Below, piece after piece: positions 1-9,397 of a stretch of DNA of 64,000 bases (position 1 is the first letter of the stretch; each line of letters opens with the position of its first letter). The translations under genes and the position numbers were made by a program. The notes below the pieces were generated by a model. The model saw only the letters and a program-made list of their open reading frames with translations. It made no database searches and was not told the DNA's origin. The stretch spans positions 33,055,629 through 33,119,628 of the forward strand of contig OZ038385.1 in assembly GCA_964036045.1 (NCBI GenBank). The letters run 5' to 3'. This stretch comes from Eutreptiella sp. 'Long Island Sound 2002' (Eukaryota; Euglenozoa; Euglenophyceae; Eutreptiales; Eutreptiaceae).

Positions 1-1018
1 CCGTTAGGTCGAAGTCCATCAGGGGCTTCATCTTTTGATCCTGCGGTTTCCACCATCCATCTCCGATGTGGAATCCGAGGTAGTCTGTTTCCGTCTTGAG
101 AAATTCGCATTTCTCCAGCTTGATGCGGAGGTGATTTTCTTGACAGACGGTGTAGAATTCTCGGAGTAGTAGGAGATGGTCATCGATGGTGTTCGTCCCT
201 AGGATGACATCGTCGATGTGAGCCTCCAGGACAGCACCACGCTGTAGGAGCTCTTGGACGGCCGGTCGTCGTTTACACAGGGCGATGATTTGATTCATCA
301 GCTCCTGGAACAACGCCGGGGCGTTAGCAATACCAAATGGCATTACCCGCCATTTGTAGACCCGTCCATCCGGAGCAATGAATGCCGTTAGGTCTTGGGC
401 ACGCTCCGTTAGGTCAATTTGCCAGAAACCGGACCGCTTGTCCATTTTAGTTTTGTATCTGCATCCAGCAGCGTTTTCCACGGTGTTCTCCATCAGGGGC
501 AACGAACCGCTGTGCAGTTTTATTTTCTGGTTGACCTTTTTGTAGTCGACCACCAATCTTTTTGCAGTACTCCCTGGCTTAGCTACCAGGAAGCATGGAC
601 TGCAATGCTTAGGATAGTCCGTCTTTTTGTACTCGTAAACCAAACCGGCCTCCACGCATTCTTTGATTTGGCGAGTAATCTCAGCCATGTCATCTTTTGA
701 TGCTGGGTACGGTCGACATCGAACTCGATCTTTGAGAAATTCTTCTCTTAGTTCTAGGTCCATGGTCACGAGTTTCTTCACCGATCCGGGTGGAGGTAAC
801 GGACCAAAAATGTCTGAGAAATTCAGGATGATTTTCTTGATCCTCTCATCAACATCCATTTTGTCGAGCGAAATCTTGAGGTCTTCAGATGCGTGTAGAT
901 TGGACACACCTAATTCTTGTTTCTTAGATTTTTCATCTTGCTCCGTCAATTTCTTGAGGGCTAGGACTTGTTCGGGGTCCAAAATCATCTGATTCTCTTG
1001 GTGATCAATTTTCTTCTT
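1..1018 (-). CDS. pol: E1 pol: reverse transcriptase domain, partial
   Basis: Open frame on the minus strand from 1018 to the window edge, with no stop and no ATG of its own. It encodes a Ty3-type RT. Visible motifs are LPPPGSVKKLV at the entry, KMDKRSGFWQIDL (first catalytic Asp region), MPFGIANAPALFQELMN, and AHIDDVILGTN, in which the IDD pair is the metal-binding catalytic motif. It matches the RT of E2 almost motif by motif. It is in the same frame as the upstream ORF (1019-2056) and separated from it by one TAA at 1019-1021, so it is either a nonsense-mutated or readthrough-dependent continuation of pol. RNase H and integrase would lie beyond base 1. Confidence 0.88.
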
Positions 1019-2056
1019 TTATTTGACTTTCTTTCTTAGCCTCTTGATGTCTTTACGGCGTAATCGGTCTTTTCTTTCTTCTTTCTTTTCTTCTTCTCCT
1101 TCAACTTCTTGTTCCAATGCTTCGTGTAGTTCGTGAAGCATGACCAATTCTTCGCCGACATCAAAATACGTCCCATCTTCTCCGTCGTACTCGTCTAGGT
1201 AGACCATGCTTTTCCATTTTTCTTTTAGCTCCAGTTTTTGGAGTCTGTCAATTTGATTTAGTAGAAGGAGACGAGTTTCTTCCAAATCTTCTTTTGAAGA
1301 AGGGAACGAATTTTTACTCGGGCGTGCGTGTAGGAGACGGAGTTCACGTTCGTCTACTTCGCTCGTCATCGTTTCAAGTGGGACGGAAACGTGTGAAAGA
1401 AGTTTTTCGGGGTGAGGAGTTTCGGAAGGGGTCGAAGGAGCCTCTAGAGGTTCCCCTTCTTCCAAGAACAGGTTGGCGACCAAGTCGTCGTAGTCCATAG
1501 TGGTGTAGGAGTCGTTCGAAAAGGGTATAGTCGACTCGGAAGGAGCTTCGGATATACTTCCGCCTTCGTCGGAGGTTTCTTCGCTCTCTTCTTGAGCTTC
1601 TCTTGCCTCCTTCGGACTTTCTTGAACCACTTCTTCGACTTGAAACTTAGGCGTCTCCAACTTGTACTCTTCCTTGCTCTCGTCCACGTCCGGAAACCTT
1701 TTCATCATCTCTTCTTTTCCGTACCCACGGTGGTGCTTTAGCACGAACTTCTTTACCTCCTCAGACACGTTTTCCATGGGGTTAGAGGACACGTTCTTCC
1801 CCGAGACTAGGTACATAGCGGTTCGCCAACGGGGCTTTGGCAAAACCTCTTCTTTTGGGTTAAGTCGGTAAAGAGGAACGTCAGGTAAGAGCAACTTTGT
1901 CACCGTCAACTTTTCGAGTATAGGCCCCCATAGCTTTTCTTTTTCTTCCCACTTCTTCCCTTCGGGAATAACCAACCCGTAGCTTGGTCCACATAAACTT
2001 TTACCAACGTGTGGAGTATTTTTGAGAAAGGGGGGTTGGCGTAGAGCATCTTCCAA
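1019..2056 (-). CDS. pol: E1 pol: charged linker between Dam-like domain and RT
   Basis: 345-residue open frame. Its first ~45 residues complete the Dam-like domain begun in the overlapping ORF 1906-2706; the frame changes by -1 near 1975-1985, where LVIPEGKKW picks up after the NPPF motif. The remainder is Glu/Ser-rich and low in complexity, ending in a basic Lys/Arg tail before the TAA at 1019-1021. A comparable acidic linker sits between protease and RT in E2. No catalytic motif is visible; it is probably a spacer in the Pol polyprotein. The initiator is unlikely to be genuine, since this part of pol is normally made as a fusion. The frameshift may be a mutation or programmed; no canonical slippery heptamer was found. 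Confidence 0.6.
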   Translation of the reverse strand: MEDALRQPPFLKNTPHVGKSLCGPSYGLVIPEGKKWEEKEKLWGPILEKLTVTKLLLPDVPLYRLNPKEEVLPKPRWRTAMYLVSGKNVSSNPMENVSEEVKKFVLKHHRGYGKEEMMKRFPDVDESKEEYKLETPKFQVEEVVQESPKEAREAQEESEETSDEGGSISEAPSESTIPFSNDSYTTMDYDDLVANLFLEEGEPLEAPSTPSETPHPEKLLSHVSVPLETMTSEVDERELRLLHARPSKNSFPSSKEDLEETRLLLLNQIDRLQKLELKEKWKSMVYLDEYDGEDGTYFDVGEELVMLHELHEALEQEVEGEEEKKEERKDRLRRKDIKRLRKKVK

Positions 2057-2706
2057 GCTCCCAACTTTCCCCAGTCATACCACCACGTGTTGTTGGTTTT
2101 GGGAGTACAAAAGTACTCAGCGTCGGCGTTCTCTTTGGACGCAAAGAGTTCGACAAAGTCGCCGTTACACGTGTTCGGGTTAAGGCCAAGTTCTCGAAAC
2201 GCGTCACGCTTGGCGGCGGAGTCGAGAGTGTAGTTCTCCGTTCGGTGTAGGCTCAAGGTAGCGAGGATACTCTCTTGCTTCACCTCGCTATCGAGTGCCA
2301 ACGGAAAACTCTTGAGAGTCTTGAGCGTAGGTCTTGGACACTTTGTCTCCTTGAGGGGTATTGCTTCCCATTCTTGCTCTTCGTTCACCACCAACAAGTG
2401 AGTGGGCTCTTGAAGGGATAAATATTTTATCCACTCGTTTTGCGCAAAGAAGTCCGTCCCCAATACGGCTTCAAAGGCGTCGGTGTCGAACGCTTGAAAC
2501 TTTTGAAGTACCTTTCGGTCCCCCACTTGTACTTCTCCTTCTATCTCGCCTTCGGTGAGAGTGACTCCCCCTTCTCCCGTTTTTACCCCACAAATATTTT
2601 TGGGAACTAGGTCCTCATAGTTGACGAACCTAGAGGAGACTAGGGAGATTGTAGCGCCGGTATCAAGGTATGCGTCCACCCATAGACCATTGATAGCGAC
2701 CCTCAA
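1906..2706 (-). CDS. pol: E1 pol: aspartic protease plus Dam-like (NPPF) domain
   Basis: 266-residue open frame. The retropepsin core is at the start: YLDTGATISLV carries the catalytic D-T-G, and AVLGTDFF is the family's ILG-type second motif. This enzyme cleaves the Gag-Pol polyprotein in the virus-like particle. From about residue 165 the sequence reads DFVELFASKENA, then a Trp-rich stretch and MLYANPPFSKIL (NPPF at about 2022-2042). This is the pattern of phage Dam (N6-adenine methyltransferase-like) and DIRS methyltransferase-like domains. The frame departs from the true domain near 1980. The frame is -1 relative to gag, whose TAG lies at 2745-2747, so a frameshift would be needed for a Gag-Pro fusion. 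Confidence 0.8.
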   Translation of the reverse strand: MRVAINGLWVDAYLDTGATISLVSSRFVNYEDLVPKNICGVKTGEGGVTLTEGEIEGEVQVGDRKVLQKFQAFDTDAFEAVLGTDFFAQNEWIKYLSLQEPTHLLVVNEEQEWEAIPLKETKCPRPTLKTLKSFPLALDSEVKQESILATLSLHRTENYTLDSAAKRDAFRELGLNPNTCNGDFVELFASKENADAEYFCTPKTNNTWWYDWGKLGAWKMLYANPPFSKILHTLVKVYVDQATGWLFPKGRSGKKKKSYGGLYSKS

Positions 2707-2744
2707 TAGGTAGCAATACCTCGGTGCGTCGTCTCGGTGTCCAC

Positions 2745-4832
2745 CTAGGCTTCCCCCGGCGTTTGACCCGCCAGAAAGTCCTTGAGGTTCTTAGCTTGCC
2801 TTTCCAGCTTGAGAACTCTTTTTCGCTTCTTTTCTCGCTCTCCTTCCGTCAACTCTTCCAAGCTTTTCTTCTCTTGAGGCTTTCCTTTGCCATCGTCTTT
2901 TCCTTTGCCTCCTTTTCCTTCGTTCGCCTTTCCTCCGTTCGCTTTTCCTCCACTTCCTTTTTCTCCTCCTTTCGCTTGGTCCTTTCCCCCTTTGCCTTGA
3001 CCTTTCTTCGTTTGCTTTTGCTCTTCTTTCCTCGCGTCAAGGCTGTCTTGCCACGCCTTGTCTCTTACGTTGTGTTTCGTCCCACAATTGGGGCAAAACA
3101 CGGTGGCGAAGAACTTGGGCGCGGTGGAGTTGTCCTCCTCGACTTCCCTTCGCCAATACCATTGCCCTTGGCCTTGTCCTTTACCTCGTCCACCTTTCCC
3201 ACGACCACGACCGCCACCACCACGGTTGCCGTTTGCTTGTCCTCGTGCTTGTTGGAAAGACACGAAGCACTCCTCACATAGCGAGTGGGCAAAGGCTTCT
3301 TCTTGGTTCATAGGGGCGTTGGAGTCGGCGTTGGTCTTGCCGTCTAGCCACTTGAGTTGAGCCATCGAGTGCAAGTTCTTGAGCGTAGCGTCTGACTTTC
3401 TCTGCAGTGCCAACTCATAGAGGAGGTCAACGGGAGAGTTGAAGGTGTGTATCCTAGACAACCTCTCGGGAGTAGCACGTATTTCGTCCATGGTTTTGGG
3501 CGGAACACGAGGTAGGAGGCGTAGGAGGGCTTTGGAGTCGTCGTAGTAGGACGTAGCCAATTGGTCCGTAAGCGTAGTAAACTTTTGGACATATTGGGCT
3601 ATGTCCGCGGTTGTAGGGTATTCCTTCAACCGAGGGATACGCTCTATCCCTTGAATAAGCTCTAGGTCGGTAACGTAAGTAGGGTAGAGCTTTTCGAGCG
3701 TAATAAGGAACCTTACCCAAGAGTCACTTTTCTTGAGTGCCCCCGAAACCACTTCTTTTACGTCCTTGTTATCACAACCGTTGATAACAAGGTCCGCCTT
3801 GGCTCTTTCGTTGAGGTCTTCTTGTCCCGTCGACCTCAAGAACCTCAAAAAATCTTGGGCGTAAACGTCGAGGTCTCTACCCGAAAACTTGGGTAGTTTG
3901 GTTTCGGTTTGGGGTTTGAAAAAAGCTTTGGTTCCTCTACCAGTATGAGGCACCGGTTGTGTGGGGTCGGGGAGTAGCGCCATAGGCGCTAGTGGACCGA
4001 GTCCTAGGGCGAGGGCTTGGTCGAGGGTGTATACTTCGTAGGTAGTGGTAAAGCACGCCACGGGTTTGGGTGCTTTGGTACGGGGTACAAAGGGCGACTT
4101 GACTCCAGGAGGCACACCGGCAAGCCCGGTGCACACTCGGGTTAGAGGCGAGGGGTGGTAAGGTACACAAGTGGTAGTGGTTAAGTTAGCACTAGTCCTA
4201 TTTTCTAAGTTTTCAAGACGACCCTTGAGTTGTTGCAAGGTCGACAAAAGGATAGTGCTCTCTTCCGAAGAAGGAGAGGCTTCGAAAACATGAGTCCTTT
4301 TGGGAGCTTGAGGCTCAGAGAAAAACTTAGGCTCAGGAACTCCGGTAGGCACTCCATGAACAATAGGTTCTCCACAGATAGGGGGTTGAGGCATAGTGGC
4401 GTAAGTCACATTAGAACGCCATGGCACAGATTGGAAAGGATTAGTCGAAGACGATGTGGTCCCCGACTCATGAGTCTGTGGGGCATTAGTGAATGAACCA
4501 TCATGGTGTTCGACTTGTTGAACCATTTGTTGCAACCGACCACTCTGGTTGAGCAACGATAGGACCTCCATAGCATTCGCTAGCTCAGCTGTCGTCAGGT
4601 TACTCGCTGAAGGCACTGGGCGTGGAGCTACAGCTTCAGCATACTCATGACATGTAGGCGCAGGAAAACGATAGGCTTCGAATCGAGATCCGTCTAGAGG
4701 TACTTCTGGGGTTCCAAACCCGGCCATGGTAGGCGCGACTAGTTCCTCATCGGAGACCGGTATCACGACTTGCGCGTCGCTTTCAGAAGCGCCCGTAGCT
4801 TCTAGGCTGCTTGGAGTTCTCACAGGGTCCAT
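2745..4832 (-). CDS. gag: E1 Gag polyprotein
   Basis: 695 residues from an ATG at 4832, about 120 bp inside the PBS, a normal gag position. The N-terminal 250 residues are Pro/Ser/Thr-rich. A capsid-like helical region follows, beginning near KLPKFSGRDLDVYAQDFLRF, a spacing seen in Ty3/gypsy capsids. The C-terminus has Cys pairs (CEECF and FCPNCGTKHN) rather than a textbook CCHC knuckle. It is then rich in Gly/Lys (GKGGKG repeats) and Arg/Lys, as expected for RNA binding. Gag forms the cytoplasmic particle that packages element RNA. The ORF ends at TAG 2745-2747, followed by G. I see no internal break. Confidence 0.8.
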   Translation of the reverse strand: MDPVRTPSSLEATGASESDAQVVIPVSDEELVAPTMAGFGTPEVPLDGSRFEAYRFPAPTCHEYAEAVAPRPVPSASNLTTAELANAMEVLSLLNQSGRLQQMVQQVEHHDGSFTNAPQTHESGTTSSSTNPFQSVPWRSNVTYATMPQPPICGEPIVHGVPTGVPEPKFFSEPQAPKRTHVFEASPSSEESTILLSTLQQLKGRLENLENRTSANLTTTTCVPYHPSPLTRVCTGLAGVPPGVKSPFVPRTKAPKPVACFTTTYEVYTLDQALALGLGPLAPMALLPDPTQPVPHTGRGTKAFFKPQTETKLPKFSGRDLDVYAQDFLRFLRSTGQEDLNERAKADLVINGCDNKDVKEVVSGALKKSDSWVRFLITLEKLYPTYVTDLELIQGIERIPRLKEYPTTADIAQYVQKFTTLTDQLATSYYDDSKALLRLLPRVPPKTMDEIRATPERLSRIHTFNSPVDLLYELALQRKSDATLKNLHSMAQLKWLDGKTNADSNAPMNQEEAFAHSLCEECFVSFQQARGQANGNRGGGGRGRGKGGRGKGQGQGQWYWRREVEEDNSTAPKFFATVFCPNCGTKHNVRDKAWQDSLDARKEEQKQTKKGQGKGGKDQAKGGEKGSGGKANGGKANEGKGGKGKDDGKGKPQEKKSLEELTEGEREKKRKRVLKLERQAKNLKDFLAGQTPGEA

Positions 4833-4954
4833 CTCAATTTTTCAGACTCGATTTTCTGAGTTCAGGAATTCTTCTCCGTCCCTTACTAAATTTCCAGGCT
4901 GGAATTGAATCGAAATTAAATCGAAGGGATACTGGATTTAGGCAGAGCAGGTTT

Positions 4955-4966
4955 TCTCTGCTACCA
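4955..4966 (-). other. E1 primer binding site (initiator tRNA-Met-like)
   Basis: The minus strand reads TGGTAGCAGAGA directly inside the LTR. Eleven bases are complementary to the CUCUGCUACCA 3' end typical of eukaryotic initiator tRNA-Met. The same site occurs in copies A and B and, with one mismatch, in E2. It primes minus-strand cDNA synthesis. Confidence 0.7.
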
Positions 4967-5624
4967 GTTAGATTTGGCACCCTCCTCAACAACTGCAAAG
5001 TAATGGGCTCATAGTATTTTGTCTTCCAGCTTAGTCCATAGCAAAAAAGGGACTATGAAACACAATCATTATTTACACTCATGTTCACTCCTTACCTCTC
5101 TTCCACTCTCACCATACAAATATGCCTCTTGTAGTAAAATACACCTAGTTAGGACTTACCTAGGAAGCACCACGTGCTCCCTGGTGTCGCCGCCAGGCGC
5201 CTCTCCTCTATCTATCTCTCTTCTCTCCTCTTGTGTTTGGGGCTTGGCTTAGGCCTAGGTATATTCTTGGGATCCCCCAATACATGAAACATGCTTGGGA
5301 CCCACCAAACAGGCATTAAAATACATGTAGAAGTAGGGACAACCATGGAAAAGGGTTGTAGAGTATATAGAGGTCCCCTAGGGGCCTTAGACTCCTTCGA
5401 AGGTAGTATGTGTGGTATCACTCACAAAATGAGTCGATCATGCATGACATGCATGACAATCCATGATGTCAAAAATGTGATCATCCAAATTCAAAGAGTT
5501 ATGAAAAATGAATAGTATAACCTTCTTAGGAACCCATAAGAGTGGGGTTGTGGTTGTGTTAGTTCTGAGCGAAAGTGAGGTTTTGGGTTGGAATGTGAAA
5601 AACACATGCTAGGGCGCCAGCATG

Positions 5625-5700
5625 TCATGACACATGATGCATGACACATGACACATGATGCATGATGAATGATGATGATGATGAATGATGATGATTGATC
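5625..5700. repeat. CATGA/ATGATG microsatellite
   Basis: Imperfect runs of the type catgatgcatgacacatga, then gatgatgatgatgaatgatg. They lie in the outer part of the E1 LTR-like segment. Confidence 0.8.
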
Positions 5701-5708
5701 TGAATCTG

Positions 5709-5767
5709 CTCTGGGTTCAAATAAAGTACACTCTGAGTTCAAATAAAGTACACTCTGAGTTCAAAAT
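5709..5767. repeat. 22-bp tandem repeat, 2.7 copies
   Basis: Unit ctctgagttcaaataaagta plus ca: copies at 5709-5730 and 5731-5752, and a partial copy at 5753-5767. It lies at the outer edge of the E1 LTR. Confidence 0.85.
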
Positions 5768-5776
5768 ATATACTCC

Positions 5777-7012
5777 ATGGGGCTCAATCTCACTCGGCGG
5801 ACCGTCGGAGGGGGTCGTCGTAGAGCCTTCAGGAATGGTGCTTGTCCTGGCGGCGGACATTGTCCGAGGGGTGCTCCACGCATCCCGCGTGCGGCGCGCG
5901 CGCCCTCAGTGGACCATTCAGGTGTACACCCCCCCCAGGCGTGGCCCTTCTCCACATCGGCGGTGCTCGCCGTCATGTGGCGCCTGGCGCTGGAGGACGC
6001 CGCCACAGGCACCGCGGAGGAAATCGCCCGAGACCTCCATACCTGGCCGACCGGCCGGGATCTCCCATGGCGCAGGCCCCAGTGGGGCCTTCCAGTGGCG
6101 CCCGCGGCAGAGGGATTCAGCCTCGCAGCAACCCTCCAGCGGCACCCCGACAAGAGGGCGCGCCACTTCCTACAGACTGGCACGGTCCCGGCCGCCCCCC
6201 AAGACTCCGAGTGGCGATGGGACGCAGGGGGGGCGCAACCGCTGCCGGACCCCTGGGTCCCCCCGCTGTGGTACTCACCCATGGGCACCCTGGCCCATGC
6301 CGCCCAAGCCCCCAAGGAGGCCTTCCCGCAACCACTGCCCCCCGGCGTGACCCTGCTCCGCAGCCTGCAGGCGGGAGCGGCCTGGGTACGGTGGAGAGAG
6401 GCGGACGGGCGCCCAAGCCCGTATTTCCCCCTGGTGCAAGGCCAGGCGCTGCTCCACGCCGAGGGCATGGGGACCGTGGACGGGGGGGCGATCGTGCCCG
6501 ACACAGCATGCAGGTGGATCACTGTGGCCGCCCTGCAGCCCATGCAATCACCACCGGCGTGCCACCGCCTCCTACGGGCGGTCCCCTCCTTGGCCTTCCA
6601 CCACGCCCTCACAAGGGAAGTGTGGAGGGCCATGCTGAACCACACCAGGGAGTGGATGACGAACCCAGGTGCACGGTACCCGCCGGGACCGGTGCTTGAG
6701 CAGCTCACGGCCCCCACGCCCGGAGTCCGCCACGTCCTCCACAGGGCATCCGCCCTTACGGAACAGCTCACCGACAACGTGCTGGACCTGGCACTGGAGC
6801 CGCTGCGGGTGCTCTACCTGCAGGCCCACATCCCGCCTGCGGGCACGTCCAACCGCCTGGGCTGCCTGGGGTTGCAGCGCCGCGTCGAGGCCGCACACCC
6901 GGGAGGCGTGGTGGAACAGTGGCTAACACTCCACAACCAGTCCACCGCGCAGGGCCACTGGTACCTGCACCAACTCCTCTTCCTGCCCCGGACGGCCCCG
7001 GAGCACCGCTGA
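5777..7012 (+). CDS. LINE ORF segment 1, unknown domain
   Basis: 411-residue open frame, very GC-rich, ending at TGA 7010-7012. I recognise no domain; it is Pro/Ala/Trp-rich with helical-looking stretches. The same frame then continues for 2.4 kb into segments holding a zinc finger and an APE endonuclease, interrupted only by single stops. It therefore looks like the N-terminal part of a long LINE polyprotein. The ATG at 5777 lies at the E1/LINE junction and may not be the native start, since the true 5' end may have been removed when E1 inserted. Opposite-strand ORFs over this stretch are composition shadows. Confidence 0.5.
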   Translation: MGLNLTRRTVGGGRRRAFRNGACPGGGHCPRGAPRIPRAARAPSVDHSGVHPPQAWPFSTSAVLAVMWRLALEDAATGTAEEIARDLHTWPTGRDLPWRRPQWGLPVAPAAEGFSLAATLQRHPDKRARHFLQTGTVPAAPQDSEWRWDAGGAQPLPDPWVPPLWYSPMGTLAHAAQAPKEAFPQPLPPGVTLLRSLQAGAAWVRWREADGRPSPYFPLVQGQALLHAEGMGTVDGGAIVPDTACRWITVAALQPMQSPPACHRLLRAVPSLAFHHALTREVWRAMLNHTREWMTNPGARYPPGPVLEQLTAPTPGVRHVLHRASALTEQLTDNVLDLALEPLRVLYLQAHIPPAGTSNRLGCLGLQRRVEAAHPGGVVEQWLTLHNQSTAQGHWYLHQLLFLPRTAPEHR

Positions 7013-8557
7013 CAGAATCCGTACCACACGCACCCGGAGCGCCTGGGCGTGCAGAACTTCCCGCAGCCGGCCCCGCCCGCCCTCCCGCCGGGGCAGAGCC
7101 CGGAGGCGCTGCAACAGGGCCCCCCGCTCGACACGGCCACCACGGTACAGCAGAGGGGAAGCAGCAACGCGGACAGGGCCGAACCGGACTGCACGAACTG
7201 CGGAGCGGTGGCCTGGACGGCGGCCTGCAGGCACCTTGCCTGGGATACCACGGGGTTCAGGCAATAGAGACCAGCGGAACGCAAGGCGCTGGCGTCCGCG
7301 GTCGCGGCCGTCACCATGGGGCCTGTGGCGGCGTGGCTAGCGCAACTGCTGCCCCACGTTTCCTGCTGAGATACGCGGCCCCTCCAGCCAGCCGCAACGC
7401 ACATGCCGACGGCACCCCTCACGGTGGAGCAGCTGTACGTCGTCAAGGCGGCACTACTGGCAGACGGCGGGGAGAGCTTTGTCCACCACCACGGCCGGGC
7501 GCAGATCGCGGGCAGCATACAAGGCTCGCGGCGCGACGCGCCCCTCCCGTGGCACGCCACGCTCCGCGAGCGCACCCCCGTCAGGGACGCAGGTGATGGC
7601 GCACCCCCTCCCGGGCCTCAGCAGGGGGGGGCACTGGTGCTGCAGGCGGCGGGCTACCAAGCCATCCCGCACGGTCACGCCGGGGGGTACCGGTCACACA
7701 TCCTGGCCGGGGGCCGCTGCACCGTCTGGCACGGCACCGCCAGGCAGGGGGCATTCCCGCCCCAGCCCCAAGTCGACTGGCAGCAAGGGCCCACCCAGGC
7801 CTACTGTATGACGGCGGACCCCTGGCCGCTAGCAGTCCTGCTACAAACCGTCAGCGCCCCCTACAAGAGGCAGGAGCCGGGGTGGGCCAACCCCCCCGCA
7901 CTGGTCTGGAGCCCCGACCAGGAGGAGCATCTACGGGCCGCATGGCAAGGAGACGCCATCAGGGACACGGACTTCCCGGACCTCCACGCGGGGCCAATCA
8001 CGCACGCCCTCCCGGCGGCTACCCTCGCAGGGGCTCAACGGGGACAGCAGAACCCGCAGTGGGTGGTCTGCATGTTCAGCCCGGCGGACGCGCACATCGC
8101 CATCTGCGACCCCGAGCGCCTGCTGGGGCCCGAAGCCGTAGTCCGCGTGGCAGACTGCGCTCGCATGATCGTCAAGGCGCTGCGGGAGGGCGAACACCAC
8201 GCCTTCCTGCTCCAGGTCAGGCTGAAGGACAACGCCAAGGCGGCGAAACCGGGGGTGTGGCCGGCAGCGGCGCACCCTGCCGACCTAGAGCTCCAGCTGG
8301 CGGTCCTGACCACAGTGTACCACTGGCTACAAGGCTTCCACGACCTGCGATGGAGGGGCAAGCCCGACCGCCAAATCGGCGCCACGCACTGGCAGGAGTG
8401 GCTGCAGGCGGACACGCAACGCGACGCCATCCGGAGTCTCGGACCCGCGCCCGCGACACGAGCCCTCGATGCGACGGCCCCCGGCCGCGCTTTGGCGCCA
8501 CACACGGCTCCACTGGCCAACCCGCCCTTCGACCCAGCGCCGGAGGGCGCCATCTGA
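7013..8557 (+). pseudogene. LINE ORF segment 2, unknown domain, with in-frame stops
   Basis: Continues the frame of 5777-7012. It is broken by TAG 7265-7267 and TGA 7367-7369, and closes at TGA 8555-8557. The largest uninterrupted part, 7403-8557 (384 residues), includes stretches such as NPQWVVCMFSPADAH and TVYHWLQGFHDLRWRG that look like globular protein, but I cannot assign a fold. No frameshift is needed to keep the frame across 1.5 kb, so decay here is by substitution only. It probably lies upstream of the nucleic-acid-binding and endonuclease parts of the LINE polyprotein. Confidence 0.5.
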
Positions 8558-8998
8558 AAGTCGGTGCCGCTCCCCCCGGCGCGGGGGGCCACAGAGCCAA
8601 CAAAATGCCCCGTGTGTGCAGACAAGTACCACACAAGCGGGGCGATGCTGGAACACCTGGCGTGGCACGCTGTGCACGCTGCCGCCCCGGTGGACGACAA
8701 GGAGGCAGCCTCCCACATCCTCCAAGGGAGGGCACGGAAGTCCCCGTGGCACGCCCCGTACGACCGTCGCCCCCCGCCCCAGGCGGCCGGCCACGCAGAC
8801 GGCAAGGAGGATGCATCCGGGGCGGCCCCGGGGGCGGGCGGTGCATCCCAACAGGGGTCCATCCCCGCGGGACCGGCCCCCCTGGCCCCCCTGTGGGCCC
8901 CGCTGGGAGCAGGCTCCCCACACCCCATGGCCCCGGCACACCCAAAAGACCTGGCGGCTCGAGCGGACCCGGCGGCAATGCTGATGCGGGACAGCTGA
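8558..8998 (+). CDS. LINE ORF segment 3: C2H2 zinc finger and Pro/Ala-rich linker
   Basis: Same frame as segments 1 and 2, closing at TGA 8996-8998. Codons 8606-8668 encode a C-X2-C-X12-H-X3-H finger (CPVCADKYHTSG followed by MLEHLAWH), a classical C2H2 spacing. Zinc fingers upstream of the nuclease and RT are known in several LINE clades, where they bind element RNA or target DNA. The rest is a Gly/Pro/Ala-rich low-complexity linker leading to the APE endonuclease, which starts right after the stop. The finger itself has no lesion. Confidence 0.6.
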   Translation, partial: KSVPLPPARGATEPTKCPVCADKYHTSGAMLEHLAWHAVHAAAPVDDKEAASHILQGRARKSPWHAPYDRRPPPQAAGHADGKEDASGAAPGAGGASQQGSIPAGPAPLAPLWAPLGAGSPHPMAPAHPKDLAARADPAAMLMRDS

Positions 8999-9397
8999 CT
9001 CCAGGTGGACGCGGCGGGCGACGCCCTATGGCTCCTCTCCTGGAACCTACGCAACGGCCTCGTCCCACCAGACCGGTCCCTCCGGGACACACTCCGACGG
9101 CGCCGGGGGCCGGCGGCCTGTACCGACAAGGGGCACCTCATCACCGGCATGCTACCCCGGGAGGGGGCCTTTGCCATTATGCTGCAGGAAACAGGGATTG
9201 CCACCCGGGCGCAGGAGATGCACGTGGCCGCGGCACTCCGGGACAAGGGGTACACCCCCTTCTTCAGTAGCCGGCTGGCGGAGAAGGGGGCCACCTCCAC
9301 CTCGAGAGGGGGAGGCCTCCTCACAGCGGTCAGCAGCAAGTACGTGGCGGAGCACGAGCTGCTCAGTTTCACGGAAACCGTCCCCGGGAAGGCCGCG
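8999..9397 (+). pseudogene. LINE APE-type endonuclease, N-terminal half (split by E2)
   Basis: The frame continues after TGA 8996-8998 with LLSWNLRNGL, matching the N-terminal WN-type Asn motif of exonuclease/endonuclease/phosphatase folds, and MLQETGIAT, in which the Glu of QET is the metal ligand. The reading is then cut at 9397 by E2. The C-terminal half resumes at 20464 in the frame obtained when E2 and one TSD copy are removed. This enzyme nicks target DNA to prime reverse transcription in LINEs. Confidence 0.8.
9393..9397. other. Target-site duplication of E2, left copy (CCGCG)
   Basis: CCGCG here and at 20459-20463 flank E2. Removing E2 plus one copy rejoins the LINE endonuclease frame exactly. 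Confidence 0.8.

Larger units (their letters stand above)
1..5790 (-). mobile_element. E1: Ty3/gypsy LTR retrotransposon, 5' portion, cut by window edge
   Basis: On the minus strand, in order from high to low coordinates, lie an AT-rich LTR-like segment, a primer binding site, gag, protease, a Dam-like domain and reverse transcriptase, which runs off base 1. PR before RT with a Ty3-type RT marks Ty3/gypsy; RNase H, integrase and the 3' LTR would lie outside the window. RT and protease resemble those of E2 (9398-20458), so the two are related families. The right boundary is approximate (5777-5795), placed where AT-rich sequence gives way to the GC-rich LINE. E1 probably inserted into that LINE, but the second TSD copy is not visible. 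Confidence 0.88.
4967..5790 (-). repeat. E1 5' LTR (upstream edge approximate)
   Basis: About 0.8 kb of AT-richer, ORF-poor sequence between the PBS and the GC-rich LINE. Its partner LTR is outside the window, so this is inferred from position only. It contains a microsatellite and a 22-bp tandem repeat near its outer edge. A TG-type terminus could lie at 5777 or near 5790. Confidence 0.5.
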
